Below, piece by piece: positions 15,986 to 25,145 of a stretch of 64,000 nucleotides of DNA. Both the position numbers and the translations under genes were made by a program. The stretch's first letter is position 1. Each line of letters opens with the position of its first letter. Source of the DNA: Chloroflexota bacterium (GTDB taxonomy: Bacteria > Chloroflexota > Anaerolineae > Aggregatilineales > Phototrophicaceae); the NCBI GenBank assembly GCA_020161935.1, contig JAIUNI010000001.1:868001-932000 (forward strand), given 5' to 3'. The notes below the pieces were generated by a model that saw only the letters and a program-made list of their open reading frames with translations, was not told where the DNA came from and searched no databases.

Positions 15986-17122
15986 GTGAGTGCCACGACC
16001 GCCAATATTTCAGTACCAAGCCTAGATCAAGATCGCCCCGGTCTATGGCTGCGTAATCGGCGCTGGGACATGATTTTCATGATCCTTAGTGTTTTCGTCG
16101 TTCCATTACCTTACGTGTTCTACCTTCTTGGGATACGAATATTCAATCTCGATGAAGATGTAAGCCGTAATATCGTTAATGGCTTCGTCGCCATTGCTGT
16201 CGGCGGTCCTCATATGATGTCAACGATGCTGCGTACTGGCCTCGACAAGGATTTCAAGAAAAGTTATCCGATGCTCATCCGGTCATCAATCATTATTCCG
16301 GTGATCGTTGTTTCACTAGCTTTTTTGAACCTAACCCTTCTCTTAACCATATTCTTCTTCTGGGCAATGCTCCATGTGATGCATCAGGTCACATACATCG
16401 TTGAACTTTACAATCACAAAGAACATGCCATTCTGAAAAAAGGCGGCAGTGCTGTCAGCCTCCAAGCGCGTATCATCGACTATGCGGTGGTTCTCACCTG
16501 CTTGTTCCCAATGGCCGCTTACAAGATTAGCAACGGTTCATTCGCCGTTGGCACAAACGACCTAACGGCTGTAATTCCAGAAGCCTTCCAAGCACCGTGG
16601 TTCTTCGTGGCCGCAGCCGGTGTATTCTGCGTAGCATTCGTCGCTTACATCGTCAAGACAATCAACGAATATCGCACAGGCATCATCAACTGGCCGAAGA
16701 CCATCTTCATTACGTTGACCGTAGTAGTGTTCTTCCCCTTAGCCGCCTTCCCCAACCTCGATACGGCGTTTCAGGGTGCGAATACATGGCATTCGTTCCA
16801 GTACTTAGCGATTACCTTCTATATCATCAAGATCAAACAACAGTACGGCAACCTGAACCAAAGTGCGCCGTTGGTGGCTCGTTTCAGTAACCGTAAGGAC
16901 TCATGGGGTTTGTTCGCCCTTAGCGCCATGATGTTAGTGGGTTCGCTCGTCGTCTTTGTAATCGTCTACCAGATTGCTGGCATTATCATTCCCAACATCG
17001 ACCCCAATCGGCACTTCGATACGGCCTACTACACCGCAATCCTGTCCTTCCTCTGGATTCACTACTACCACGACCACTTCCTGTTTACCAACTTCGAAGT
17101 ACTGGATGAGGCTTATAAGTAG
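15986..17122 (+). CDS. Polytopic membrane protein with conserved-looking histidine pairs, function unknown
   Basis: A 378-residue protein with about nine membrane segments that I do not recognise. Histidines cluster at membrane boundaries: GGPHMMSTMLR, MLHVMHQVTYIVELYNH, ANTWHSFQYLA and IHYYHDHFLF. Such spacing suggests a metal or heme site within the membrane, but this is inference. The start is GTG 15986, which has a strong AAGGAGG site 5 bases upstream; an earlier in-frame GTG (15965) lies before that site. A terminator follows, so it is a single-gene unit. Confidence 0.7.
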   Translation: MSATTANISVPSLDQDRPGLWLRNRRWDMIFMILSVFVVPLPYVFYLLGIRIFNLDEDVSRNIVNGFVAIAVGGPHMMSTMLRTGLDKDFKKSYPMLIRSSIIIPVIVVSLAFLNLTLLLTIFFFWAMLHVMHQVTYIVELYNHKEHAILKKGGSAVSLQARIIDYAVVLTCLFPMAAYKISNGSFAVGTNDLTAVIPEAFQAPWFFVAAAGVFCVAFVAYIVKTINEYRTGIINWPKTIFITLTVVVFFPLAAFPNLDTAFQGANTWHSFQYLAITFYIIKIKQQYGNLNQSAPLVARFSNRKDSWGLFALSAMMLVGSLVVFVIVYQIAGIIIPNIDPNRHFDTAYYTAILSFLWIHYYHDHFLFTNFEVLDEAYK

Positions 17123-17134
17123 CCAAAACTTAAA

Positions 17135-17163
17135 AAGGCTGACTCGATTGAGTTAGCCTTTTG
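17135..17163 (+). terminator. Terminator between convergent genes
   Basis: AAGGCTGACTC and GAGTTAGCCTT pair around a GATT loop, followed by TTTT. It ends the His-rich membrane-protein gene. Confidence 0.85.
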
Positions 17164-17196
17164 ATTCTGCCTTATATACGATGTCTGCAAACGGGT

Positions 17197-18186
17197 TTAT
17201 TCAGTAAAACTCAGCTCAATGCGACTAAAGTCATCGCATGTAAACTCAAGAATACCGTTATCAAAATACCATACAGGCGCTGGTCGTCGGTCGATATTGA
17301 TAGAGGTCGGCTCACCCGGCAAATCAACGATTTCGACCCTTATTTTGGTATAGGGGGGTATATACTGCCCTGCGATGCGTCGGTTAATATTGAACTTACC
17401 GTCGTCCCATCCACAGGTAATATAGATCCAGCGGTAGTCCACCTCAGTTTGCCCCATCATGGTATTTGTATCTTCATATAACACAGTTTCAAGTTCGCCG
17501 GGGTAGATTCGATACACCAGAATATCAATATCGTCTTGCTGTACGGGTAAAGCAGTCCCTGCCTTTATGAAAAATGGAAGTTGTTCAAGGGATGTGCTAA
17601 CCGTAACATATTGACCACCCCTATAAGGCACATTCGACGAATAGGCATACCAATTTCCAGCGGGCAAATACACGTATCTTTGAACTGCGCCAGCATTCGT
17701 AATCGGTGCAATCAATACGCCACTGCCGATAACAAAAGCATCATCAATGCCACGCGCTTTGCTATTGGCTGGTTCTAACTTATCAAGTGATCGGATAATT
17801 GGCCATTTGTACTCACGCGCGAGGGCAAGAACCGAATTGAGATAAGGGGAAAACGTATGATAGGTTTGTAAAGCGGTTTGAACGTTAGGGTTATTTGCCT
17901 GTCTACCTAAAGAGGTAGTGCGAAACAAAGGCAGCATACAGATAACCTGCAACCACCTTATAAATAATTCACGATCAATTTCCGACAAAAGAATTGGAGC
18001 GAGGAATGCCTTATAAGACGCTTCAGTCAAATCGGACTTAAGAAGATTTTTGAGGCTAAGTCTAAACTCATTCCAGCCAAACTCGGTTCGCGGTTTTCCA
18101 CGTAGAGTTGGGAAGGAATGCTGAGTTCGGTGACCATCATCGCGCTTAAATCGCCGAAAAAAACGCTTAACCCGATCATCAGGCAT
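17197..18186 (-). CDS. Truncated GH31-like glycosidase remnant (C-terminal part)
   Basis: A 329-residue protein that matches only the C-terminal half of GH31 alpha-glucosidases: RELFIRWLQVICMLPLFR corresponds to the family's RW-Q-xxxP-R block, then GSGVLIAPITNAGAVQRYVY and LPAGNWYAY, and the following beta domains. Full enzymes have 600-800 residues. The region with the catalytic nucleophile (WxDMNE-type motif) is absent and no remnant of it lies upstream, where a LysM gene ends 14 bases away. It is probably catalytically dead, either a decayed gene or a repurposed carbohydrate-binding module. It is the last gene of a LysM-containing operon. ATG 18186 has an AGGA site. Confidence 0.65.
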   Translation of the reverse strand: MPDDRVKRFFRRFKRDDGHRTQHSFPTLRGKPRTEFGWNEFRLSLKNLLKSDLTEASYKAFLAPILLSEIDRELFIRWLQVICMLPLFRTTSLGRQANNPNVQTALQTYHTFSPYLNSVLALAREYKWPIIRSLDKLEPANSKARGIDDAFVIGSGVLIAPITNAGAVQRYVYLPAGNWYAYSSNVPYRGGQYVTVSTSLEQLPFFIKAGTALPVQQDDIDILVYRIYPGELETVLYEDTNTMMGQTEVDYRWIYITCGWDDGKFNINRRIAGQYIPPYTKIRVEIVDLPGEPTSINIDRRPAPVWYFDNGILEFTCDDFSRIELSFTE

Positions 18187-18199
18187 CAATCATCATCCT

Positions 18200-19666
18200 T
18201 TATGAAAATGATTCTTGTACCCACTGCATCGGATCAACAGGCACACCATTCACCCAAAGCTCCCAGTGGAGATGCGGCCCGGTTACACGTCCGGTCGAGC
18301 CAATCGTTCCAATGACCTGCTCCGTATTCACGTAGTCGCCAACATTGACGTACTGTTGGGTCTGGTGCCAGTATCCGGTATAAACACCCCACCCGTGATC
18401 AATAATGGTCGCATTTCCGCGGACATCAAGCTGACCAGCGAAAACCACATACCCGGGAGCAGACGCTAATACCGGCGTACCGGGCGCACCTGCAAAATCA
18501 GTACCCGCATGAAAGCGGTCAAACGGCCCACCGTTGTAGGAACGTTTGCGACCAAACGGTGAGGATATACTCGCTGCTGCCGGTAAGCTCATCGGCCCAT
18601 CAAAGTAGCGGGTTGGCGTAAAGTTCCCCATAATGCCTTGCAGTACACCTTGCTCAGATGCTTCAAGGATAGGATCGAGCAAATCAGTGCGGTTGGATGC
18701 AATGGTAATTGTCTCTCGACTGTAGCCACCGGCCAACACTTGAATGTTAAGATTTAAAGGCGTAATCTCGCCCGCGTTGTTAGTTAGTGTCAAGCTCAGG
18801 GGGTAAATACCGGCCTCCGTAAAAACAGGCACGCCGACCAAGATAGTATCCACTGTTCCGGCTTGATCGGAAGCGACAGTTAAAACCCGATCCAGAAACG
18901 TTCCACCAACGGTCATCGGCTCGGTCGTTGTAAAACGAAAACGTCCTGTCTCGCCCTCGACAAAAATCAGCGGTTCAACCTGAAAATTAACAATAGCAGA
19001 GGGTAAGTCTAAAGCAAGCTCAGGTGCTTTTAACCCCGGAATAATAAGCTGTTGGCCGGAATAGATCAGTGTGGGGTCAGACACATTATTCGCACGTGCG
19101 AGGTCATTTACCGTCAGCCCAAAACGTGTTGCAATCCGAAATAACGTGTCACCACCCTGTACGGTATACAAAAAAGGCGCTGACTCTGTATTCTCAATCG
19201 GTGCATCCGGTACGGAAGCCACCATCGTTGCTTCCGTAGTCGCTGTCGGAACGGGTTCAGTCGTTGGAACGACAATCAAATTAAGAACCTGTCCAACATA
19301 GATGGTATCAATATCCACCAAGTTGTTGAGCGCGGCCAGATCTTCCACGCTAACGTTATATCGGGACGCGATACTTTTTAACGTTTCGCCGGGTTGAACA
19401 ACGTGTGTAGCGGGCATATCGGGGCGAACCGTTTCAGCGAGCGGAATGAGTAAGCGCTGCCCTACCTGAATATTGGTGGGATCGGCAATATTATTAAAGG
19501 CCGCAATGGCCTCGACCGATACACTATATTGTTGTGAAATCCGAAACAGGGTTTCGCCTCGCTGGACAACGTGTACGGTAACATTTGTATCTTGAGCGAC
19601 AGAAGAAGCGGGTATCCATAACAGGATACCCGCTAATAGTAATCCGAAGAACCAGCGTAGACTCAT
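18200..19666 (-). CDS. Secreted LysM-repeat M23 family metallopeptidase
   Basis: A 488-residue exported protein. A signal peptide (residues 1-24, ending SSVAQ) is followed by three LysM repeats (about 30-75, 86-131 and 165-210), a beta-rich middle part, and a C-terminal M23 domain with zinc ligands in RFHAGTDFAG and GPHLHWELW. M23 enzymes cut peptide cross-bridges of cell walls or act as inactive partners; here the HxxxD and HxH motifs are intact. A Thr/Pro-rich linker joins repeats two and three. Its ATG overlaps the DUF192 gene stop in an ATGA. Confidence 0.92.
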   Translation of the reverse strand: MSLRWFFGLLLAGILLWIPASSVAQDTNVTVHVVQRGETLFRISQQYSVSVEAIAAFNNIADPTNIQVGQRLLIPLAETVRPDMPATHVVQPGETLKSIASRYNVSVEDLAALNNLVDIDTIYVGQVLNLIVVPTTEPVPTATTEATMVASVPDAPIENTESAPFLYTVQGGDTLFRIATRFGLTVNDLARANNVSDPTLIYSGQQLIIPGLKAPELALDLPSAIVNFQVEPLIFVEGETGRFRFTTTEPMTVGGTFLDRVLTVASDQAGTVDTILVGVPVFTEAGIYPLSLTLTNNAGEITPLNLNIQVLAGGYSRETITIASNRTDLLDPILEASEQGVLQGIMGNFTPTRYFDGPMSLPAAASISSPFGRKRSYNGGPFDRFHAGTDFAGAPGTPVLASAPGYVVFAGQLDVRGNATIIDHGWGVYTGYWHQTQQYVNVGDYVNTEQVIGTIGSTGRVTGPHLHWELWVNGVPVDPMQWVQESFS

Positions 19667-20040
19667 GCAGCGGCCTCATCAAACTTCAAGACATCGCCTA
19701 TTTTGACCTTCTCTAAAATCCCCGGTTTCGCCTCTAGAAAGTATTGTGCAGGGCTTTTTGGAGCATAAGCAGGCCGCCACGGTTTCGCAAAACACTTGTC
19801 AACAACTTTACCAGATGCGTCAAGCCACACAACGCCTATGCTGAAAAACATAAACAGCATATGGATCGTTGTATTCGCGCGGCTTTCCGAATTCGTCACA
19901 AAAAGTAACCCTTCGTTGTCCGGCAAATGGGTTACCAGTTGTAACCCACGAAAGCGCGTCCAAAAGTTATCACAAAGCCGCACGCGCTCAAGGATAACCT
20001 TGCCATTGTGCGCGTTCTTGAGTACACGAACCTTACTCAT
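19663..20040 (-). CDS. DUF192 family protein
   Basis: A 125-residue protein with the DUF192 pattern: CDNFWTRFRGL, then an extended strand NTTIHMLFMFFSIGVVWLD, KVVDKCFAKPWRP and a C-terminal AKPGILEKVKIGDVL. The function of this family is unknown; some members are exported. No signal peptide is visible here. It is locked between two LysM genes with four-base overlaps at both ends, so all three are translated as a coupled set, which hints at an envelope role. Confidence 0.88.
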   Translation of the reverse strand: MSKVRVLKNAHNGKVILERVRLCDNFWTRFRGLQLVTHLPDNEGLLFVTNSESRANTTIHMLFMFFSIGVVWLDASGKVVDKCFAKPWRPAYAPKSPAQYFLEAKPGILEKVKIGDVLKFDEAAA

Positions 20041-21617
20041 GGAATAATCAACCTCTGCCCAACGTAGACACGATCAGGATCGCTAATCCCATTCGCCTGT
20101 ACAATTTGAGCAATCGTGACGCGGTAACGAATTGCGATGTTAAACAATGTATCGCCGGGAAGAACGACATATGTGGTCGGCTCAGTAGCCGGCACAGGCG
20201 TGCTGGTCGGTTGCGGTTGTGGGGCAGGCCCTAATCCACCATCGTCACCAACGACTGGAATAATCAATCGCTGACCGTAGTAAATGGTGTTCGGATTTGT
20301 AATCCCGTTCAACTGGGCGAGCGTCGCTATCGTCGTGTTGAAACGCGCAGCGATGCGGCCCAACGTGTCACCCGGCTGAATAATGTAGACATTGCTCGGG
20401 ACAGGTGCATTGATATCCGTTGTGGCAGTCGCTACTGGCGCAATAGGTGTCACTGTGGGAGTTGATGTTGCAGGAGGAAGCAACCGAACAGGGACAACAA
20501 GCCCCTGCCCTACCTTAATGAGTGCGCTTTCCGGCAGGTTATTCGACGCGATGATCGCATCAATATTGCTTCCATAAAGCGTCGCAAGATTGCCGACTGT
20601 ATCGCCCGAACGAACAATATGTACGATACGACCGGGGAATTGAACGTTGTCTACGCCACCTGTGGGTGTTGAAGTTGATGTAATCACTTCCTGCGTAGCC
20701 GTTGGATCAGCGGGTGCCGTTGTAGAAGTCGGTATTACGGCTTCAGTCGTATTCGTGGGTTGAATAACCTCAATTGTAGCCGTCGGCGGTTGAACAACGA
20801 CTGTTGTGGCCGTTGGCGGCTGAACCACTGTGGTGCTTGTCAGGGGGACAGTAGCGGTCGGTGGTACATTCGTGCGCGTGGCCGTTGGCGGCGCATTCGT
20901 ACGGGTCGCGGTGGCTGCCACTATAGCAGTATTCGTAGGTGCTGTGCCGCTAGCCGGGCTTAAACTCGCATCATCTACATAAATATTGTTGTTCTTGACA
21001 GGTGTCGTTACAGTCGAGCGTATCCAAACCGTAACCGCCGAACCAGTCGTTGATGCAGTGACTGAATACTCGTTATAAGCATCATATTGAATGGAGGGAG
21101 CAGACCAAACAATACTTGAACTCGTTCCGTCCGTTCCACCAGCAGGATCAATACCCACTTGCACGACAATTCCACCGGGTTCTTCACTTTTATTCGGGTC
21201 ATCAAATGTGCTTGACCATACATAAACGTAGGCGCTAAAACGTAACTGTGTTCCCGAAGTCAAGCCAGTCACACTCTGGTAAAGACCGCCATCATGGGTT
21301 GCAAAAAATGTCCAGTATTGTTGAGCATCGCTTCCATTACGAATGCGCTGGATTCCTAAACCGTTAGAAACATCTGATGCCGGATAGTACTCTGGTTGTA
21401 CATTTTCAGAAGCGGATGCACCACCACCCACATTCCACGGTGTCCAGCCTTGTGCTACCTGTCGCGGTGCCGTACCCGCAACATTTGAAAATGGTTGTTC
21501 AAAACCGGGGTTCGTGAGCAAATTTTGGCTTTGTGCGGCAACTGACCCTGAAGCCAATAAGAAGGCAAGCATTACCCCTAGCAGTAAAGCAACGTGATTA
21601 CCTAATAAACGTTTCAT
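20037..21617 (-). CDS. Secreted protein with N-terminal beta-sandwich domain and three LysM repeats
   Basis: A 526-residue exported protein. A signal peptide (about residues 1-28) leads to a beta-sandwich (NLLTNPGFEQPF through VTVWIRSTVTTPVKNNNIYV), typical of carbohydrate-binding-like modules with a DxxSL end. A long Thr/Pro linker (about 220-325) follows, then three LysM repeats, the last at the extreme C-terminus (VGQRLIIP). LysM binds N-acetylglucosamine-type polymers such as peptidoglycan. It is the first gene of the four-gene minus-strand unit. A TATAAT-like box lies upstream (21665-21670 on the complementary strand). Confidence 0.88.
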   Translation of the reverse strand: MKRLLGNHVALLLGVMLAFLLASGSVAAQSQNLLTNPGFEQPFSNVAGTAPRQVAQGWTPWNVGGGASASENVQPEYYPASDVSNGLGIQRIRNGSDAQQYWTFFATHDGGLYQSVTGLTSGTQLRFSAYVYVWSSTFDDPNKSEEPGGIVVQVGIDPAGGTDGTSSSIVWSAPSIQYDAYNEYSVTASTTGSAVTVWIRSTVTTPVKNNNIYVDDASLSPASGTAPTNTAIVAATATRTNAPPTATRTNVPPTATVPLTSTTVVQPPTATTVVVQPPTATIEVIQPTNTTEAVIPTSTTAPADPTATQEVITSTSTPTGGVDNVQFPGRIVHIVRSGDTVGNLATLYGSNIDAIIASNNLPESALIKVGQGLVVPVRLLPPATSTPTVTPIAPVATATTDINAPVPSNVYIIQPGDTLGRIAARFNTTIATLAQLNGITNPNTIYYGQRLIIPVVGDDGGLGPAPQPQPTSTPVPATEPTTYVVLPGDTLFNIAIRYRVTIAQIVQANGISDPDRVYVGQRLIIP

Positions 21618-21751
21618 GATGGCTCCACACTGTATGTAAAAGAGTCAATCGTCACAATGGGTTCATTATAGTTGAGAGAGCTTAATTTTGCACAGTAACC
21701 AATAGGCAATTACATATCAATATCATAATAACATACGCGGCCTCGCTCAAC

Positions 21752-21778
21752 AAAAGCGCACAAGTTCATTGTGCGCTC
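21752..21778 (-). terminator. Terminator of the response-regulator gene
   Basis: On the minus strand AGCGCACAAT and the facing TTGTGCGCT form a stem around a short loop, followed by TTTTG. It ends the single-domain response-regulator transcript. Confidence 0.75.
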
Positions 21779-21798
21779 GTCTAATTGCAGATTTTAGG

Positions 21799-22179
21799 CT
21801 ATTGATGTTTACTCAAGACTCTTTGAACACTGGCTAAAAGCTCCGCCGGTGCAAAGGGTTTTGTGATGTAATCATCCACTTTTGCGATATGTAGACCCAG
21901 AATTTTGTCGATGCTTTGTGCGCGAGCGGTAAGTACAATAATCGGCAAATCAGAGGTCTTCGGGTTCGACTTTAGGCGTTGATAAACTTCCCAACCATCA
22001 AGATCCGGCATCATCAAATCAAGAAGAACCAAACCGGGCTGAACATCCTCTACAACTTGTAGACCTTGTAACCCGCCGGATGCACCTACTACTTCATAGC
22101 CTTCTCGCGAAAGAATCATGCTCACAAGGTCAATCATTTCCGCTTCATCTTCGATACACACCACTCGAATTGGTGTCAT
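21799..22179 (-). CDS. Single-domain response regulator
   Basis: A 126-residue CheY-like receiver with no output domain. The acidic pair is in CIEDEAEM, the phospho-acceptor aspartate in LVLLDLMMPDLDGWE, the switch threonine in IVLTAR and the lysine in YITKPF. It would be phosphorylated by a histidine kinase and act by protein contact. No kinase is adjacent; the only histidine kinase in the window is 34 kb away. It has its own terminator and is divergent from sucC. Confidence 0.93.
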   Translation of the reverse strand: MTPIRVVCIEDEAEMIDLVSMILSREGYEVVGASGGLQGLQVVEDVQPGLVLLDLMMPDLDGWEVYQRLKSNPKTSDLPIIVLTARAQSIDKILGLHIAKVDDYITKPFAPAELLASVQRVLSKHQ

Positions 22180-22328
22180 GTGTTCCCAACCTCCCCTTAT
22201 CAGAGAGCTAAGAGTTTAGCCTTAGCTTAATTCAGTCTACCATAAGGATTTTTGCCGTGTCTATTAATATTTTCCTGTGTATACTTAGGCTGCTTATCCA
22301 CAGAGATCATAAAATCGGAGGTCTATCC

Positions 22329-23486
22329 GTGAATCTACACGAATACCAAACTAAATTTCGGTTTGCAGATTTTGGCATTCCTATTATGCGTGGCAAGATT
22401 GCTTCTACGTCTCAAGAAGCATATGAAATCGCACGCGAACTTCGTGGGCCAGTCGTCGTTAAGGCACAGGTTCTTGCCGGTGGTCGTGGTAAAGCTGGTG
22501 GCGTAAAGCTCGCTCAAACCCCCGAAGAAGCGGAAGAAGTTGCCAGCAAAATTATCGGTATGACCATCAAAGGTCTCATCGTCCGCAAAGTCCTCGTTGA
22601 TCCGGCTGTGAATATCGCCTCAGAAATTTATCTTGGTATCGTCAACGACCGTACAATTGGACGACCGGTCATGATGGCATCCTCTGAAGGCGGCGTGGAA
22701 ATCGAGCAGGTTGCACGCGAAAATCCCGATGCAATTATCCGTGAACAAATTGATCCTTTCTTGGGCTTACTGGATTATCAAGCACGTAATATCGCCAGCG
22801 GCATCAACCTGCCCCACGAACACTGGAAAGTCTTTACCAAAATTGCAACCACGTTATTTAAAGTCTATATGGCAAGTGATGCGGTTTTGGCAGAAATCAA
22901 CCCGCTCGTGATTACGGGTGATAATCAACTGATTGCCCTCGACGGCAAAATGATTATCGATGACAACGCCCTATTCCGTCACACCGACCTTGCCGACATG
23001 CGTGATACAGATGCTGAACCTGTGGAAGAAACACAAGCCCGTGCAGCAGGCATTAGTTACGTCAAGTTAAACGGTCAAATCGGCTGCATGGTCAACGGTG
23101 CGGGTCTTGCCATGACAACTATGGATATGACCAAGCTCTACGGCGGCGATGACATCGGCCCCGCCAACTTCCTCGACATTGGTGGTGGCGCTCAAGCGGC
23201 TAAGGTGGCTGCCGCGCTGCGAATTATCCTTGCCGATTCGAACGTCAAATCCGTGTTATTCAACATTTTCGGCGGTATTACCCGCTGTGATGAAGTTGCG
23301 CGTGGTATTCTCCAAGCCCTTGATGAAGTCAAAACTACAGTTCCGATGGTCATCCGGTTGGCAGGAACAAACGCCGAAGAAGGCCGTGCGATCATTGATG
23401 CGGCACACATTCCGAATTTAGCGAGCGCAGCTACATTGACAGAAGCTGCCAAGAAAGCAGTAGATGCTGCAAAAGGAGCGCAATAA
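22329..23486 (+). CDS. sucC: Succinyl-CoA synthetase beta subunit (ADP-forming)
   Basis: A 385-residue subunit of the TCA-cycle enzyme that couples succinyl-CoA cleavage to nucleotide phosphorylation. It starts [22 protein letters not shown] from GTG 22329, with a GGAGG site 7 bases upstream; the open frame extends further but without family similarity. The ATP-grasp blocks [26 protein letters not shown] and [14 protein letters not shown] are present. sucD follows with a one-base overlap (TAATG). Confidence 0.95.
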   Translation: MNLHEYQTKFRFADFGIPIMRGKIASTSQEAYEIARELRGPVVVKAQVLAGGRGKAGGVKLAQTPEEAEEVASKIIGMTIKGLIVRKVLVDPAVNIASEIYLGIVNDRTIGRPVMMASSEGGVEIEQVARENPDAIIREQIDPFLGLLDYQARNIASGINLPHEHWKVFTKIATTLFKVYMASDAVLAEINPLVITGDNQLIALDGKMIIDDNALFRHTDLADMRDTDAEPVEETQARAAGISYVKLNGQIGCMVNGAGLAMTTMDMTKLYGGDDIGPANFLDIGGGAQAAKVAAALRIILADSNVKSVLFNIFGGITRCDEVARGILQALDEVKTTVPMVIRLAGTNAEEGRAIIDAAHIPNLASAATLTEAAKKAVDAAKGAQ

Positions 23487-24343
23487 TGGCGATTTTAGCC
23501 GACAAGAATACCCGCCTGCTCGTACAGGGCATCACCGGCCGTGAAGGCAGCTTTCATACCAAGCAAATGATCGACTATGGAACCAACGTCGTCGGTGGTG
23601 TCACCCCCGGCAAAGGCGGCGAGTGGGTACATGGTAAGCCCGTGTTTGATACCGTGAAAAAAGCCGTGGATGCAACCGGAGCAAACGCGAGCATTATTTA
23701 CGCTCCAGCAGCAGTAGCACCCGATGCTATTTATGAAGCGGTCGATGCTGGCATGAATTTGATTGTGTGTATTACCGAAGGCATTCCGATTTTGGACATG
23801 ATCAAGGTCTATGACTACGTTAAGCGTAGCAACAGCCGTCTAATTGGCCCGAACTGCCCCGGTTTGCTCACCCCCGGCCAAGCAAAAGTCGGCATTATGC
23901 CCGGTTATATCGCTCAACCCGGCAACGTCGGTGTTGTATCAAAGAGCGGCACATTAACCTATGAAGTGGTCTACGCGCTAACACAAGCAGGTATGGGACA
24001 AACCACCTGCCTCGGTATCGGTGGTGACCCCGTTATTGGTACGAACTTCGTCGATGCGCTGCGGATGTTTGAAGACGATCCTGAGACCGAAAAAGTGGTC
24101 TTGATCGGTGAAATCGGCGGTCGCGCGGAAATTGACGCTGCGGAATTCATTCAGTCCCACATGACCAAGCCAGTAGCCGCTTTCATCGCTGGCAAGAGCG
24201 CCCCTCCCGGCACCCGCATGGGTCACGCTGGCGCAATTATTGAAGGTGGCGAAGGAACGGCCACTGAAAAAATTGCGGCTTTAACGGCAGCAGGCGTTAA
24301 GGTTGCCGATAACCCGGAACAAATCCCCTCACTATTGAAGTAG
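23486..24343 (+). CDS. sucD: Succinyl-CoA synthetase alpha subunit
   Basis: A 285-residue CoA-binding subunit that carries the phosphohistidine. Blocks are [47 protein letters not shown] and the histidine site [17 protein letters not shown] with His in MGHAGA. It pairs with SucC. The ATG overlaps the sucC stop by one base, so the subunits are made in step. A shared terminator with the Bat operon follows. Confidence 0.96.
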   Translation: MAILADKNTRLLVQGITGREGSFHTKQMIDYGTNVVGGVTPGKGGEWVHGKPVFDTVKKAVDATGANASIIYAPAAVAPDAIYEAVDAGMNLIVCITEGIPILDMIKVYDYVKRSNSRLIGPNCPGLLTPGQAKVGIMPGYIAQPGNVGVVSKSGTLTYEVVYALTQAGMGQTTCLGIGGDPVIGTNFVDALRMFEDDPETEKVVLIGEIGGRAEIDAAEFIQSHMTKPVAAFIAGKSAPPGTRMGHAGAIIEGGEGTATEKIAALTAAGVKVADNPEQIPSLLK

Positions 24344-24361
24344 TTTCAACACGCATGATCT

Positions 24362-24392
24362 ACGGGTGGGTACATACCTATCCACCCGTTTA
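24362..24392. terminator. Shared terminator between sucD and the Bat operon
   Basis: ACGGGTGGGT and ATCCACCCGT pair around a short loop, followed by TTTA. It abuts the stop codon of the minus-strand gene and can serve convergent transcripts. Confidence 0.7.
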
Positions 24393-25145
24393 CACGTCCC
24401 CTAATTGATCCGCACGAATCCAACCTTCCCTCAAATTTGGTTGTTGAACTCGCACCCATCCGTTTTCACGCTGAATGATACGGACTTCATCCGCCACATA
24501 CAGCACAAACAAATCTAAATAATCTGATCCCGGGCCACTCATGGCTTGAATATCGTCCTGTAGGATGACTGCTTCAGGGTGCTGAGTGTCAACTACAAAA
24601 CGTACAAGCCCCATGCAAGTAATGACCATAAATAAAGCTACGATTATGCCCAATATGGGGTAGCGAAGGCGGTAACGATTAAAACGGGTAAACTTCAGGA
24701 GATACAATCCCCACATAACCCACCACAGTACGATACCTACTAGTGCTAACTCGGCGGCGGTAACATTGTCCTTAGTAGACTGTGCTATAGACTCCCAGAA
24801 TCCAGAATACGCCGTAACGGGTTCAATTCGCCGTGCGCGTATCATCGCTATGTTTAGACGCAAGTCCTGATCGCGCGGGATGTATTCAGCGGCACGAAGG
24901 TAGTTGACGAGCGCATACCCGTCCTCATCGAGTTTGGCATAAGTATTCCCGAGGTTAAAATATAGCTCAGGCGATTGAAACTCAGTGAGGAGGGTTTCAT
25001 ACAGGCGCAGTGCCTCCTGATAGTTTCCACTTGCGTACGCACTTGCTGCTTGTATGGCAAGGTCATCAGGCGATGGTGTAATCGGCTGAAATAAGCTAAA
25101 GAAAGCAATCACAAAAACAATCAACAAGTTCACTTGCGCTCCCAT
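24390..25145 (-). CDS. BatE-like TPR and SH3-type membrane protein
   Basis: A 251-residue protein. A signal or first membrane segment (1-20), TPR units (about residues 28-95: AASAYASGNYQEALRLYETL, ELYFNLGNTYAKLDEDGYAL), two membrane segments (about 130-185) and a C-terminal SH3-like domain (VRIIQRENGWVRVQ...GWIRADQLG). This is the BatE layout. It is the last gene of the MoxR/Bat operon and overlaps batD by 16 bases. The SH3-type end probably binds a protein or wall ligand outside the membrane. Confidence 0.82.
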   Translation of the reverse strand: MGAQVNLLIVFVIAFFSLFQPITPSPDDLAIQAASAYASGNYQEALRLYETLLTEFQSPELYFNLGNTYAKLDEDGYALVNYLRAAEYIPRDQDLRLNIAMIRARRIEPVTAYSGFWESIAQSTKDNVTAAELALVGIVLWWVMWGLYLLKFTRFNRYRLRYPILGIIVALFMVITCMGLVRFVVDTQHPEAVILQDDIQAMSGPGSDYLDLFVLYVADEVRIIQRENGWVRVQQPNLREGWIRADQLGDV

